Notes: generated by a model from the letters alone, not told the origin. A DNA stretch of 64,000 nucleotides from Pelagicoccus sp. (GCA_028284635.1 JANQRJ010000058.1:32698-96697), one strand, 5' to 3'. Shown: positions 54,184 to 63,998, numbered from the stretch's first letter. Made by a program: numbers and translations.

Positions 54184-55832
54184 GTGAGTTGCCAAGTTCA
54201 TGGAGTTGGACTTCGCTTAAGGGCCTAAAAGAGTTTTCACTTTATGGTCCACGCTTCTCGAGCGACGACTATGCTGATGAAGGAGTGTCTGTCCTTCGAA
54301 CTTCAGATATAAGCGAAGGAGGAAAAGTTGATATCAACTCTGCACCCAAACTACCTCTGGACGAAGAGCAATTCGAGAAGTATAAATGCAAGACTGGTGA
54401 TCTCCTTATCACTAGAACGGGTAGCCTTGGGACGCTTGCTGTATTCAACGATAAAGTACGCGCAATCCCTGGGGCATACCTAATTCAATACCGGCTACTT
54501 TCTCCAGAGATCACAAACTGGTATATCTACACTTTCCTTAAGAGTTCAGCAGGCCAAAGAGAACTCACGGGTGGAGGAGCTGGAGTTGGTCGTCCTAACT
54601 TAAATGCACCCAAAATCGACGCGATTCAAATCCCTCTTCCTCCCCTCAACGAGCAGAAGCGGATCGTGGCGAAGATCGAGGAGTTGTTCAGCGAGTTGGA
54701 CGCTGGGGAGGCGAGCCTCCGCCAAGCCAAGCATCAACTGGGCGTCTATCGACAGTCCCTCCTCAAACAAGCCTTCGAGGGCAAGCTCAGCCAAACCTGG
54801 CGAACCCAAAATCCAGACAAACTAGAATCCCCCGACCACCTCCTAGTCCGCATCCAATCCGAACGTCGATCTCGCTACGAGGAACAACTCAAAGAGTGGG
54901 AAGCGGAAGTCCTTGCTTGGGAACAGAGCGGTAAAGAAGGAAAGCGACCCAAGAAACCAAAGTCCGTAAAAGCGACCAACCCGCCGACAGCAGAAGAACT
55001 AGAAAGCTCTCTGAATATTTCCACCGAATGGCAGTTGGTTCCTGCAGAAGAAATCGGTGAAGTTCAATTGGGAAGACAACGATCACCCAAGAACGTATCA
55101 AAAGACTACCCGACGAAGTACATCCGAGCAGCAAACATCACCGAGGCGGGCCTGGCGCTAGAAGACATTCTCGAAATGGAGTTTTCTCCAAGCGAAAGAA
55201 AAACCTTCGGACTGACTTTCGGTGATCTCGTTCTGTCCGAGGCATCTGGTAGCGCCTCCCAAGTTGGCAAACCTGCCATGTGGAAAGGTGAAATTCCCAA
55301 TTGCTGTTTTCAGAACACTGTAATTCGCCACCGACTACACATTCTTGAGTACAGCGAGTTCTATCTTTGGCTCTACAGGTTTTTCTACCTCCACGGCACC
55401 TTCTCGAAAACTGCTGGTGGTGTCGGCATCAACCATCTGAGTGCAGGAAAATTCGCGAGGATACCAGTCCCCCTCTGCTCCCTCGCCGAGCAACAAGAGA
55501 TCGTGCGTTTGCTGGACGCGCAGTTTTCGGTGATCGAGCAGAACGAGCGTGAGATCGACGACGCCTTGCGCCGCAGCGAGGCCCTCCGCCAGTCCATCCT
55601 CAAAAAAGCCTTCACCGGCCAACTCGTCCCCCAAGACCCCACCGACGAACCCGCCTCCCAACTCCTCGAAAAAATCCAATCCCAACAGGAAGCTGAAGTC
55701 CCTCAGGAAAAGACCGCAAAAAGAGCCGCCAAAAAAGCAGTCCGTAAGACCACACGCTCGACGAGTTCACTGCAGACAAAAAAGCGTAGCAAGACTCTGC
55801 CCAAGCCCACTCAATCCGAACTCCCTCTTTAA
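54180..55832 (+). CDS. hsdS: Type I restriction enzyme, specificity subunit
   Basis: A 550-residue HsdS with two target recognition domains (about 1-150 and 275-420), each followed by a conserved helical spacer (PLPPLNEQKRIVAKIEEL; PLCSLAEQQEIVRLLDAQF). It sets the DNA sequence for both methylation and cleavage. The GTG start overlaps the hsdR stop. The first recognition domain (54190-54640) is visibly AT-richer than the rest, as expected for exchange of recognition domains. The C-terminal ~50 residues are Lys/Ala-rich. The recognised site cannot be read. Confidence 0.93.
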   Translation: MSELPSSWSWTSLKGLKEFSLYGPRFSSDDYADEGVSVLRTSDISEGGKVDINSAPKLPLDEEQFEKYKCKTGDLLITRTGSLGTLAVFNDKVRAIPGAYLIQYRLLSPEITNWYIYTFLKSSAGQRELTGGGAGVGRPNLNAPKIDAIQIPLPPLNEQKRIVAKIEELFSELDAGEASLRQAKHQLGVYRQSLLKQAFEGKLSQTWRTQNPDKLESPDHLLVRIQSERRSRYEEQLKEWEAEVLAWEQSGKEGKRPKKPKSVKATNPPTAEELESSLNISTEWQLVPAEEIGEVQLGRQRSPKNVSKDYPTKYIRAANITEAGLALEDILEMEFSPSERKTFGLTFGDLVLSEASGSASQVGKPAMWKGEIPNCCFQNTVIRHRLHILEYSEFYLWLYRFFYLHGTFSKTAGGVGINHLSAGKFARIPVPLCSLAEQQEIVRLLDAQFSVIEQNEREIDDALRRSEALRQSILKKAFTGQLVPQDPTDEPASQLLEKIQSQQEAEVPQEKTAKRAAKKAVRKTTRSTSSLQTKKRSKTLPKPTQSELPL

Positions 55833-55837
55833 ACCAC

Positions 55838-57247
55838 ATGAGTACTTCCCTAGAACAAATTGATCTATGGCTCTCCGCTCCAAGCGAAACGCGAAAGCTC
55901 GAGTTCAAGGAAGCAAAGACTCAGTTCAACAACTCAAGACTCTACAAGTATTGCGTAGCTATCGCCAACGAAGGAGGCGGCCACCTAATCCTAGGTGTTA
56001 CGGACCAAATACCACGACAAGTCGTTGGAACTGCTGCATTCGACAATCCAGCAGGAATGGAGTCTAAGATTTTCAATACACTCGGGTTCCGAGTTGATAT
56101 TGAAGAAGTGCTCCATCCAGACGGCAGAATTCTCGTATTTCAGATTCCCAGTCGCCCTATCGGCACAGCCTATGACTACGAGAATATCCGCTGGATGCGA
56201 GTTGGAGAGGAACTCAAAGCCATGTCTGACGATCGCCTTCGCGCAATCTTCGCAGAGGGACAGCCCGAGTGGCTCGAACTAGCAGCAGAATCAAATCTGT
56301 CCGGTCAAGACGTCATCCAGTTACTGGATACGCAAACGTATTTCGAGCTGATTGGACAACCCTACCCTACAACGCAAACCGCTGTATTGGAGCGCTTGTC
56401 TGAGGAACGACTGGTTAAACGAAAGGAAGACGGATTCGAAATCACAAACCTCGCAGCAATTCTTTTGGCGAAGAATCTCAGAAAATTTGATTCAGTATAC
56501 CGCAAAGCACCACGTGTAGTTGCATACAAGAGTCATTCTAAACTGGATACGCTTTCCGACATCACCGGTGAAAAAGGCTACGCAGTCGGTTTCCAAGGGC
56601 TTGTGCGGCACATCATGACGCAACTTCCTCAAAATGAGGTCATTAAAGACGCCCTGCGCAAAGAGATAACCCTAGTTCCCGACGTGATTATTCGAGAACT
56701 CGTCGCGAACGCCTTGATCCATCAAGACTTCGAAGAACGAGGAGCTTCCCCAATGATCGAAATCTACAAGAATCGGGTAGAGATCTCTAACCCCGGCGAC
56801 CCCATTGTACCCGTCGAGCGCTTCATCGATGGTTACCAGTCTCGAAACGAGAGGCTAGCCGACCTGATGCGAAGATTCGGCATATGCGAGGAAAAGAGTA
56901 GCGGCGTGGACCGCGTAGTGGAGTCAGCAGAGCTCCTCCAGCTACCAGCCCCTGAGTTCTTAAACACTCTTGGACGTACGCTAGTAATTATTCACGGCCC
57001 GCGGCCATTCAAGAAAATGGATGGCAATGATCGCATCCGCGCCTGCTACCAGCACTGCGTATTGCAAAGAGTCCTACGCAGACCTATGACCAACCAGTCA
57101 CTTCGCAATCGATTCGGACTCGCAGAAGGAAGCAGCAATACCGCATCCCAAATCATCGCGGCCACAATGGAGCAAGGTCTCATCAAGTTAGACCCTGCCG
57201 CCCCTGCCTCAAAGAAATTTGCCCGCTACATTCCCGCCTACGCATAG
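55838..57247 (+). CDS. AlbA_2 (Schlafen-like)/AAA_4 ATP-binding protein in restriction operon
   Basis: A 469-residue protein. The N-terminal AlbA_2 domain has RKLEFKEAK (19-27) and AIANEGGGHLILGV (41-54). A central winged helix precedes the HATPase_c_4 domain (RELVANALIHQDFEERG near 290; RVEISNPGDPI). The C-terminus has another winged helix (RPMTNQSLRNRFGLAEGS). Such proteins sit within type I restriction operons and may regulate them or act as defence factors. It begins 6 nt after hsdS. GC is lower than in the flanking genes. Confidence 0.85.
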   Translation: MSTSLEQIDLWLSAPSETRKLEFKEAKTQFNNSRLYKYCVAIANEGGGHLILGVTDQIPRQVVGTAAFDNPAGMESKIFNTLGFRVDIEEVLHPDGRILVFQIPSRPIGTAYDYENIRWMRVGEELKAMSDDRLRAIFAEGQPEWLELAAESNLSGQDVIQLLDTQTYFELIGQPYPTTQTAVLERLSEERLVKRKEDGFEITNLAAILLAKNLRKFDSVYRKAPRVVAYKSHSKLDTLSDITGEKGYAVGFQGLVRHIMTQLPQNEVIKDALRKEITLVPDVIIRELVANALIHQDFEERGASPMIEIYKNRVEISNPGDPIVPVERFIDGYQSRNERLADLMRRFGICEEKSSGVDRVVESAELLQLPAPEFLNTLGRTLVIIHGPRPFKKMDGNDRIRACYQHCVLQRVLRRPMTNQSLRNRFGLAEGSSNTASQIIAATMEQGLIKLDPAAPASKKFARYIPAYA

Positions 57248-57723
57248 CTTATTTCATTTTATGGTGCCCCAACCCTCAATAAATCCCACATCCCATTGTT
57301 CATCAATAACTTATTTATTTCAGCTTAAAACTCTCAAGCACCTAAAATTTAGCCATTCCATTAATTCTAAACTCATCAGAGATTGGTTCGAACCCCGTAA
57401 GTCATTGATTTTTAGAATGTTACTAATTTCAGCTTAAAACTTCCCAATGGGGTACCTTATTTCAACGCCTGCAAAAAACGAACAAATCGCGAATAAACCA
57501 ACTTTCACAAAAACCTTAAATACTGTTAGTCAGCTATTTAAGCAAAACAGAATATGCGAATAAAATATAAAACTCTCCGATAATCCTACCTCAATAGCTC
57601 TGGCGCAGCCAAAACCTTCGAACCACAAGAGAGTGAATCAGAGACTCCTGCTTTCCTCCGATATTACAATTTCATTCGTGTCCCTTCGTGCAATTCGTGG
57701 GCGAAAAAACACTCCCTTCCGAT
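57248..57723. other. AT-rich spacer between the AlbA gene and hsdM, with direct repeats
   Basis: These 476 bases hold no convincing gene and are much AT-richer than the rest of the window. A 16-nt direct repeat, ATTTCAGCTTAAAACT, is at 57317-57332 and 57426-57441. A phrase CGTGTCCCTTCGTGCAATTC lies near 57679, just before hsdM. The spacer may carry a separate hsdM promoter. A GGTTCGAACCCCGT stretch looks like a tRNA T arm but no cloverleaf surrounds it. Confidence 0.55.
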
Positions 57724-59208
57724 ATGACCACCGACACAATCATTTCCAAAGTCTGGAGCTTCTGTAATACCCTCCGCGACGACGGTGTAAGCTACGGCGA
57801 CTACCTCGAGCAACTCACCTACCTCATCTTCCTTAAAATGGCGGATGAGTATTCAAGACCTCCTTACAATCGAAAGATCGGAGTCCCTCCTAGGTTCCAA
57901 TGGGGAGTCATGCGTCCACTCAAGGGAGCAGAACTAGAAGGCCACTACATCGAGACCCTTCAAGCCCTCGGGAAAGAGAAAGGTATGCTTGGCCAAATCT
58001 TCACCAAGGCCCAAAACAAGATCCAAGACCCCGCCAAGCTTGCCCGCCTCATCGAGATGGTCGACGACACGCAATGGATCCTCCTCGATGCCGACACCAA
58101 GGGCGACATCTACGAAGGCATCCTCGAAAAGAACGCGGAAGACATCAAATCGGGCGCCGGTCAATACTTCACACCTCGTGCCCTCATCGCCGCTATGGTA
58201 GAATGTGTGGCCCCTGAGCCAGGCAAAACAATCGCCGACCCAGCCTGCGGTACCGGAGGTTTCTTGCTTGCTGCCTACGACTTCCTAAGCAACCCGGACA
58301 ACTACAAGCTCAACCGAGACCAAAAAGCCTTCCTCAAGAACGAAACCTTCCACGGAAACGAAATCGTAGCAGGCACACGACGTCTCTGCCTGATGAACCT
58401 CTTCCTTCACAACATTGGAGAAATCGACGGCAACAGCCCCATAGACCCAATCGACGCCCTTGTCGCTGCTCCATCTCAAACAGTCGACTACGTCCTAGCC
58501 AATCCCCCTTTCGGCAAAAAGAGCTCGATGACCTTCACCAACGAAGAAGGCGAACAAGAGAAAGACGAGCTCACCTACAACCGCCAAGACTTCTGGGCAA
58601 CCACCTCCAACAAGCAGCTAAACTTCCTTCAGCATATTCGCTCCATGCTGAAGACCACGGGACAAGCGGCAGTCGTACTCCCCGACAACGTTCTCTTCGA
58701 AGGTGGAGCAGGAGAAACCGTACGTAAGAAACTTTTGGAGACTACCGAGCTTCACACCATTCTCCGCCTCCCTACCGGCATCTTTTACGCCAATGGAGTA
58801 AAGGCAAACGTCCTCTTCTTCGACAACCGCGAAGCCAGCAAAGAAGTCGCCACCAAGGAAGTCTGGTACTACGACTACCGCACCAACATCCACCACACTC
58901 TAAAGCGAAAGCCCCTACGTCTCGAAGACCTCAAAGACTTCATCACCTGCTACAACCCCGGCAACCGCCATAAACGCAAACAAACCTGGCACGCCGACAA
59001 AAATCCCGAAGGCCGCTGGAGAAAATACAGCTACAAAGAGCTCATCGCCCGCGACAAAACCAGCCTAGACCTCTTCTGGCTCAAAGACGAAAGCCTGGCC
59101 GACCTCGACAACCTCCCCGAACCCGAAGCCCTAGCCGAGGAGATCGTCGAGAATATCGAAGCAGCGCTCGCCAATTTTCGCGCTGTTGCCAGCAAGTTGA
59201 ACAGCTAG
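57724..59208 (+). CDS. hsdM: Type I restriction enzyme, methyltransferase subunit
   Basis: A 494-residue N6-adenine methyltransferase. The N-terminal helical domain (SKVWSFCNTLRDDGVSYGDYLEQL) is followed by SAM motif I ADPACGTGG (171-179) and the catalytic NPPF (260-263, VLANPPFGKK). It protects host DNA and forms the M2S methylase with HsdS. ATG at 57724 (MTTDTIISKV) matches the family; a longer frame from 57688 adds 12 unsupported residues. Its position after the AlbA gene and spacer is unusual. Confidence 0.95.
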   Translation: MTTDTIISKVWSFCNTLRDDGVSYGDYLEQLTYLIFLKMADEYSRPPYNRKIGVPPRFQWGVMRPLKGAELEGHYIETLQALGKEKGMLGQIFTKAQNKIQDPAKLARLIEMVDDTQWILLDADTKGDIYEGILEKNAEDIKSGAGQYFTPRALIAAMVECVAPEPGKTIADPACGTGGFLLAAYDFLSNPDNYKLNRDQKAFLKNETFHGNEIVAGTRRLCLMNLFLHNIGEIDGNSPIDPIDALVAAPSQTVDYVLANPPFGKKSSMTFTNEEGEQEKDELTYNRQDFWATTSNKQLNFLQHIRSMLKTTGQAAVVLPDNVLFEGGAGETVRKKLLETTELHTILRLPTGIFYANGVKANVLFFDNREASKEVATKEVWYYDYRTNIHHTLKRKPLRLEDLKDFITCYNPGNRHKRKQTWHADKNPEGRWRKYSYKELIARDKTSLDLFWLKDESLADLDNLPEPEALAEEIVENIEAALANFRAVASKLNS

Positions 59209-59250
59209 CGCTCTCCGCAAACAAGCGCAGCAACAAAGCCTGGAACTACA

Positions 59251-59275
59251 ATACCTCCGCCTTCAGGCGGAGGTA
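59251..59275 (+). terminator. Perfect hairpin after hsdM
   Basis: ATACCTCCGCC-TTC-AGGCGGAGGTAT is a near-perfect stem 42 nt after the hsdM stop. It lacks a U-tract; it could block transcription or be a repeat unit. Confidence 0.5.
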
Positions 59276-59406
59276 TCGGCGGGTCAAGCCCAGGGGAGCC
59301 CCCGCTATCGCAGCGCGACGGCTTTTTAGCAAGTACACTCAATTTTGAGTAAAATCCGCAGTTTTGCAGAAAACTGCTAGGAATTGCTCCGATGGTTTGG
59401 GGAGCA

Positions 59407-61431
59407 ATGAAGTTCAGTTCCAAGCTCATAATCATTGGCGGCATCGCCACTGCGGTGCCTGCCCTGTCCGTCCTAGCCATGCTATTCTGGAAGACGCCAG
59501 GCATCGCGGCAGATATCCAAGTCGAAATCGACGCCCTCGCCAAATCCCAGCTAGAAGAGCAAACCCGATCGGTGCTGCAAACCGCGCAACTGGTCGACAC
59601 CATGCTCCGAGCGACGACCGTCAGCTACCTCAGCACCGCCGAAACCATCCTCGAGCAGGCAGGAAAAGTTGAGCCCAGCCCTTCCGAAAACGCGAAATGG
59701 AACGCCATCAACCAGATCACAAAAAGGTCGAACCAGATCGAACTCCCCAGACTGCTCGTCGGAGGAAACTGGCTAGGCCAAGAGAGAAACTTCGATTCTA
59801 CCCGCCGTGTCCCTCTCATAGACGATGTGGGAGACAGAACCGGCATCACTTGCACCCTCTTCCAGCGAATGAACGAGCAAGGCGACATGCTTCGAGTCGC
59901 CACCAACGTGAAGACCCTCTCCGGCCATCGAGCCATCTCCACCTACATCCCCAACGCCAGCCCCGTCGTCCAAACAGTGCTCAAAGGCGAAACCTTCTTC
60001 GGCAGAGCATACGTCGTAAACCAGTTCTACATAACCGCCTACAAACCCCTCCACGACGACAACGGAAGGGTTATCGCAATCCTCTATGTCGGCCTGCCAG
60101 AAGCGGCCGCGACCAACTCCATCAAGGAAACGCTCGCTCAACGCTCGGTAGGCGAAACCGGACACATCTTCATCCTAAACACCACCGGTAGCAACGAAGG
60201 CAAACTGATCCTCTCGAAAAACCGCCAACGCGACGGCCAACGCTTCGACAGCCTCGTCGAGCAAAACGGCTCCCCCAGCCTCAAAGCCTTCGTGGAAAGA
60301 GGCAAATCCCTGCAAGCCGACCAAATCGAATTTCTGTCCTACCGGGAAACCGACGGAGGATCCTCCAGCCGCGACATGGTTGCCGCGATCGCCTACTACT
60401 CTCCATGGGACTGGCTGATATCGACCTGCATCTCGCAAGAGGAACTCAACGCCGCCAGCAAGCAAGCCTCCGAATCCCTCGTAGCTATCCGCAACACCGA
60501 ACTCTACACCACAGTCGTCGCCATCGCGCTCGCGCTCGGCTTCTTCTACCAGATCTCGCGCCGCCTCGCACGGCGCATCAAGAATGTCGCCGATCGTCTA
60601 GAACAAGACGGCGCCCAGACCCACGAAGCCGCGGAAGACATATCCCGCGCCTTCGCGGAGCTCGCCCAAGGCTCACACCAGCAAGTCGCCCGACTCGAGG
60701 AAACTAGCGCCGCCGTCGAGCAGATCTCCAGCATGACCCAAAAAAATGTCGAGGCTGCTCAAAAAGCCAATTCCCTCACCTCCGACGCTCGCTCCGAAGC
60801 CGAAAGCAGCAAGGTCGAGATCGGAGAGATGGTCGGCGCCATGCAAGACATGGCCAAATCCAGCGCGGACATCTCCTCTATCATCTCCACCATCGACGAG
60901 ATCGCCTTTCAAACGAACATCCTCGCCCTCAACGCCGCAGTGGAAGCCGCTCGGGCCGGAGAGGCAGGAGCCGGATTCGCCATCGTCGCCGACGAAGTCC
61001 GGACCCTCGCTCAGCGCTCAGCCGAAGCCGCTCGCGACACCTCGGCGAAAATAGAGGAAGCCATAGCCAAAAGCGCCTCAGGCTCCGAAATCTGTTCGAG
61101 AGTCGCTAACAGCCTCTCCAGCGTAGCGGAGAAGATACAGAACATCGATCAACTCGTCGAAGAAATCGCCTCCTCCAGCCAAGATCAGAGCATCGGCATC
61201 AAGGGAATCACCTCGTCAATCGTGAGCATCGACTCGATCACCCAACAGCACGCCTCCAATTCGCACGGCATGACCGACCGCACGGACAACCTGAAACATC
61301 AGGCGGGCTCCCTCCAAGAAATGCTAGGCGAACTCGTCGAAATCATCGAAGGCCAAGGTACGACCAATCAACAGGCCGCCCAGCCCAGCCAGCAGCAGCC
61401 CAAACAAACGCTCGAACTCGCTCAGGCCTAG
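59407..61431 (+). CDS. Methyl-accepting chemotaxis protein with Cache sensor
   Basis: A 674-residue chemoreceptor. Two membrane helices (about 5-27 and 355-375) enclose a ~320-residue Cache 3/Cache 2-type sensing region ([47 protein letters not shown]). The cytosolic part has the signalling hairpin ([32 protein letters not shown]), identical in layout to standard MCPs, and a Gln-rich C-terminus. It has no CheR-binding pentapeptide. ATG at 59407 follows GGGGAG at good spacing; an in-frame ATG at 59392 is less likely. No che genes are nearby. Confidence 0.9.
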   Translation: MKFSSKLIIIGGIATAVPALSVLAMLFWKTPGIAADIQVEIDALAKSQLEEQTRSVLQTAQLVDTMLRATTVSYLSTAETILEQAGKVEPSPSENAKWNAINQITKRSNQIELPRLLVGGNWLGQERNFDSTRRVPLIDDVGDRTGITCTLFQRMNEQGDMLRVATNVKTLSGHRAISTYIPNASPVVQTVLKGETFFGRAYVVNQFYITAYKPLHDDNGRVIAILYVGLPEAAATNSIKETLAQRSVGETGHIFILNTTGSNEGKLILSKNRQRDGQRFDSLVEQNGSPSLKAFVERGKSLQADQIEFLSYRETDGGSSSRDMVAAIAYYSPWDWLISTCISQEELNAASKQASESLVAIRNTELYTTVVAIALALGFFYQISRRLARRIKNVADRLEQDGAQTHEAAEDISRAFAELAQGSHQQVARLEETSAAVEQISSMTQKNVEAAQKANSLTSDARSEAESSKVEIGEMVGAMQDMAKSSADISSIISTIDEIAFQTNILALNAAVEAARAGEAGAGFAIVADEVRTLAQRSAEAARDTSAKIEEAIAKSASGSEICSRVANSLSSVAEKIQNIDQLVEEIASSSQDQSIGIKGITSSIVSIDSITQQHASNSHGMTDRTDNLKHQAGSLQEMLGELVEIIEGQGTTNQQAAQPSQQQPKQTLELAQA

Positions 61432-61485
61432 AAGACCTGCACCGTCTCGGCAGACGCCCTCCCGACACGAAAACGCGTCTACACA

Positions 61486-61525
61486 GCGAGCATTTTATTT
61501 TCCAACGTTAGAGAATAAAACTCGC
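61486..61525. repeat. Imperfect palindrome with AACGTT centre
   Basis: GCGAG-CATTTTATTTTCCAACGTTAGAGAATAAAA-CTCGC, with complementary ends and a few mismatches. It shares the GAGAATAAA/AACGTT core with the site at 31456. It lies after the chemoreceptor gene and before the nrf promoter region. Confidence 0.55.
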
Positions 61526-61620
61526 GTCTGATAGGAGATGGGCTCCTGGAGCCCTCTCCCCCTTCAAGTTTAACAATCCCAACAGCCTAGCTTCAAAAAA
61601 TATTAATCTATCTTTTTATA

Positions 61621-61634
61621 TTGAATTATATCGA
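61621..61634. promoter_or_regulatory. Possible FNR/CRP-like site upstream of nrfH
   Basis: TTGAATTATATCGA matches the FNR consensus TTGAT-N4-ATCAA at 8 of 10 positions, in an AT-rich stretch 45 nt before the nrfH start. Anaerobic control of nrf is common elsewhere; the site itself is a weak, by-eye match. Confidence 0.3.
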
Positions 61635-61678
61635 TTAAAGCATTCTCTTTAGAGAGCTATACTGTCGGCTCGCTTCCC

Positions 61679-62317
61679 ATGGCACCTGCAACTCCCACGC
61701 CCCCTCCTCCCCGGCGCTTCAGGCTTCCTCGCATCTCGCCTCGCTGGCGACTGCCCATCATCCTCGCGGCAGGCTGCTTCTTCGGACTCAGTCTCGTCCT
61801 TCTGAGGGTCTCCAATGCGACATCCTACCTTTCGGACGACCCCAAAGCCTGCATCAACTGCCACATCATGCAGCCCCAGTTCGCTAGCTGGGAACGCGGC
61901 AGCCACGCCCGAGTAGCCCACTGCAACGACTGCCACGTGCCGCACGACAGCTTCGCCAGCAAATACTACTTCAAAGCCAAGGACGGCGCCCGACACGCCT
62001 TCATGTTCACCTTTCACATGGAGCCCCAAGTCATCCAGGTCCACGAGCCCGGCATGGGCGTAATCCAGCAAAACTGCATACGCTGCCACGAAGACATGCT
62101 AAACGCCGCCTCGCACCTAGCCGTAACCCGCGGCCAAGCGGAAGAAGGCGAAGGCAAGCTCTGCTGGGACTGTCACCGCGAGACCCCGCATGGCCGCGTC
62201 AACTCCCTCTCCTCCGCACCTTGGACCCGCACGCCGGATCTCGACTCTATCACGCCCGCATGGCTGCGGGAACAACTCTCAACTCAAAACGCGCCCTCAA
62301 ATGAATCCAAAAAATAA
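61679..62317 (+). CDS. nrfH: Cytochrome c nitrite reductase small subunit
   Basis: A 212-residue NapC/NirT-type tetraheme quinol dehydrogenase. One membrane helix (about 25-43) is followed by four CxxCH heme motifs (CINCH, CNDCH, CIRCH, CWDCH); the first is followed by M64, which serves as heme 1 ligand in NrfH. It moves electrons from menaquinol to NrfA in the periplasm. The 3' end overlaps nrfA by 17 nt. The N-terminal Pro-rich stretch is longer than usual. Confidence 0.94.
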   Translation: MAPATPTPPPPRRFRLPRISPRWRLPIILAAGCFFGLSLVLLRVSNATSYLSDDPKACINCHIMQPQFASWERGSHARVAHCNDCHVPHDSFASKYYFKAKDGARHAFMFTFHMEPQVIQVHEPGMGVIQQNCIRCHEDMLNAASHLAVTRGQAEEGEGKLCWDCHRETPHGRVNSLSSAPWTRTPDLDSITPAWLREQLSTQNAPSNESKK

Positions 62318-63803
62318 TGCCGCCGCCGGCTCGAGCAAAGGCTGGCTCATCTTTCTCGTCACCCTTATCGGCGTCTTCACGATCGGCTTCCTCATCTCTT
62401 CCGTGATGGAGCGGCGAGTCGAGGCCAAGCAGGCAAAGATGGTCAATCCCATCGCCGAATGGGAACCCCGCAACGAAGTCTGGGGAGCGAACTTCCCCCG
62501 CCAATACGAGAGCTACAAACGCAGCCTCGAAACCGACTTCAAAAGCGCGCACGGCGGCAGCGCCCGTACGGACTATCTGGAAGAGTTTCCCAACCTCGTC
62601 GTGCTCTGGGCAGGCTACGGTTTCGCCAAAGCCTACGAACAAGGCCGCGGCCACGCCTACGCCATCGCCGACCTGCGGGAAACCTACCGCACCAACGCCG
62701 GCATGCCCGCCACCTGCTGGAGCTGCAAGTCCACCGACGTGCCCCGCGTCATGCACGAGGAAGGCGTCGCCGAATTCTACAACGCCTCCTGGTTCGACCG
62801 AGGGGACCAGGTCGTCAACGCCATCGGCTGCCAAGACTGCCATGACCCCTCCAACATGAACCTGCGCATCTCGCGGCCCGCCCTCGCCGAAGCCCTCGAG
62901 CGCCGCGGAGAGGACATCAACGAAGCCACCCACCAGGAAATGCGCTCCCTCGTCTGCGCCCAGTGCCACGTCGAGTACCACTTCGAGAAGGATCCCCCCA
63001 AATACCTCACCTTCCCCTGGGACAAAGGCTTTTCAGCCGAAGCCATGGAAGCCTACTACGACGAGATCGAATTCGTCGATTGGACCCACAAGCTCTCCAA
63101 GGCCCCCATGCTCAAGGCCCAGCATCCCGACTACGAGCTGTACATGACCGGCATCCACGGCCAACGCGGCGTCTCCTGCGCCGACTGCCACATGCCCTAC
63201 AAGTCCGAAGGCGGCGTCAAGTACACCGACCACCACGTGCAGAGTCCCCTGGCCAACATCGCAAACTCCTGCCAAGTCTGCCACCGCGAGTCCGAAGCCA
63301 CTCTCCTGACTGACGTCTACTCCCGCCAAGACAAGGTCATGAAGCTGCGCGGTATAGTGGAAGACCTCCTAGCCAAAGCCCATATCGAGGCCAAAGCCGC
63401 CTGGGAAGCCGGAGCCACCGAAGCCGAGATGAAGACCTCGCTCACCCACATCCGCCACGCCCAATGGCGCTGGGACTGGGTCGCCGCCGCCAACTCAGCC
63501 GGCTTCCACGCCCCCAACACCGCCCTGCAAGTCCTGGGCACCGCTATCGAAAAGGCCGGAGCCGCCCGCCAGGAAATCGCTCGCGTCCTATGGAGTCACG
63601 GAATAACCGAACCCATCGCCATGCCCGACATCTCCACCAAGGAAAAGGCCCAACGCTACATCGGTCTCGATCCCGAAGAGATGAAGGCCACCAAGGCGAA
63701 GCATCGCGAGGAACTCTTCCCCAAGTGGGATCAAGCCGCCGCAAAGCGCCAGGAAGCCATGGGCAAGCCCGCGAACGCCACCGACAAGAAAAGCATCTAC
63801 TAG
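62301..63803 (+). CDS. nrfA: Cytochrome c nitrite reductase, pentaheme catalytic subunit
   Basis: A 500-residue NrfA. It reduces nitrite to ammonium with six electrons in the periplasm. The catalytic heme motif is CWSCK (139-143), with four CxxCH motifs (CQDCH, CAQCH, CADCH, CQVCH). Active-site context includes DVPRVMHEEG, KAQHPDYELYMTGIHGQRGVSCADCHMPY and YTDHHVQSPL. An N-terminal hydrophobic segment (14-34) has no evident cleavage site and may stay as an anchor. The ATG at 62301 overlaps nrfH. Lys ligation marks it as true NrfA. Confidence 0.96.
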   Translation: MNPKNNAAAGSSKGWLIFLVTLIGVFTIGFLISSVMERRVEAKQAKMVNPIAEWEPRNEVWGANFPRQYESYKRSLETDFKSAHGGSARTDYLEEFPNLVVLWAGYGFAKAYEQGRGHAYAIADLRETYRTNAGMPATCWSCKSTDVPRVMHEEGVAEFYNASWFDRGDQVVNAIGCQDCHDPSNMNLRISRPALAEALERRGEDINEATHQEMRSLVCAQCHVEYHFEKDPPKYLTFPWDKGFSAEAMEAYYDEIEFVDWTHKLSKAPMLKAQHPDYELYMTGIHGQRGVSCADCHMPYKSEGGVKYTDHHVQSPLANIANSCQVCHRESEATLLTDVYSRQDKVMKLRGIVEDLLAKAHIEAKAAWEAGATEAEMKTSLTHIRHAQWRWDWVAAANSAGFHAPNTALQVLGTAIEKAGAARQEIARVLWSHGITEPIAMPDISTKEKAQRYIGLDPEEMKATKAKHREELFPKWDQAAAKRQEAMGKPANATDKKSIY

Positions 63804-63825
63804 TAGTAGCATCTCGTCTGGTCAT

Positions 63826-63998
63826 CCGTAGCGCGGATCCCGCTCAGCGCATAAGCGTCAACTTAACGTAAGAAGCATCCTTTGGAGGGCAACGCTCCGT
63901 CGTTGCCGCACCGGTTGTTCCCTCTGTAGGCTCCACGGCAATGACGGAGCATTGCCCTCCAGTACGACACCTTTTGGCTTAAGTTGACGCCTATGCGC
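63826..63998. repeat. GTAGCGCGG arm followed by a large inverted repeat at the window end
   Basis: CCGTAGCGCGGATCCCGC (from 63826) leads into an inverted repeat of about 150 nt: GCGCATAAGCGTCAACTTAA ... GGAGGGCAACGCTCCGTCGTTGCCG pairs with CGGCAATGACGGAGCATTGCCCTCC ... TTAAGTTGACGCCTATGCGC. The arms differ by a small insertion. The unit again has a GTAGCGCGG arm outside and another hairpin inside; the second outer arm would lie beyond the window. Confidence 0.8.

Noticed and set aside
57370..57400. tRNA-like GGTTCGAACCCCGT stretch in the AT-rich spacer
   Set aside because: No acceptor, D or anticodon arms can be built around it; at most a tRNA fragment.
51403..59208. Prophage or integrated element carrying the restriction genes
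   Set aside because: No integrase, phage structural gene or clear attachment repeats flank the operon; only composition shifts are seen.
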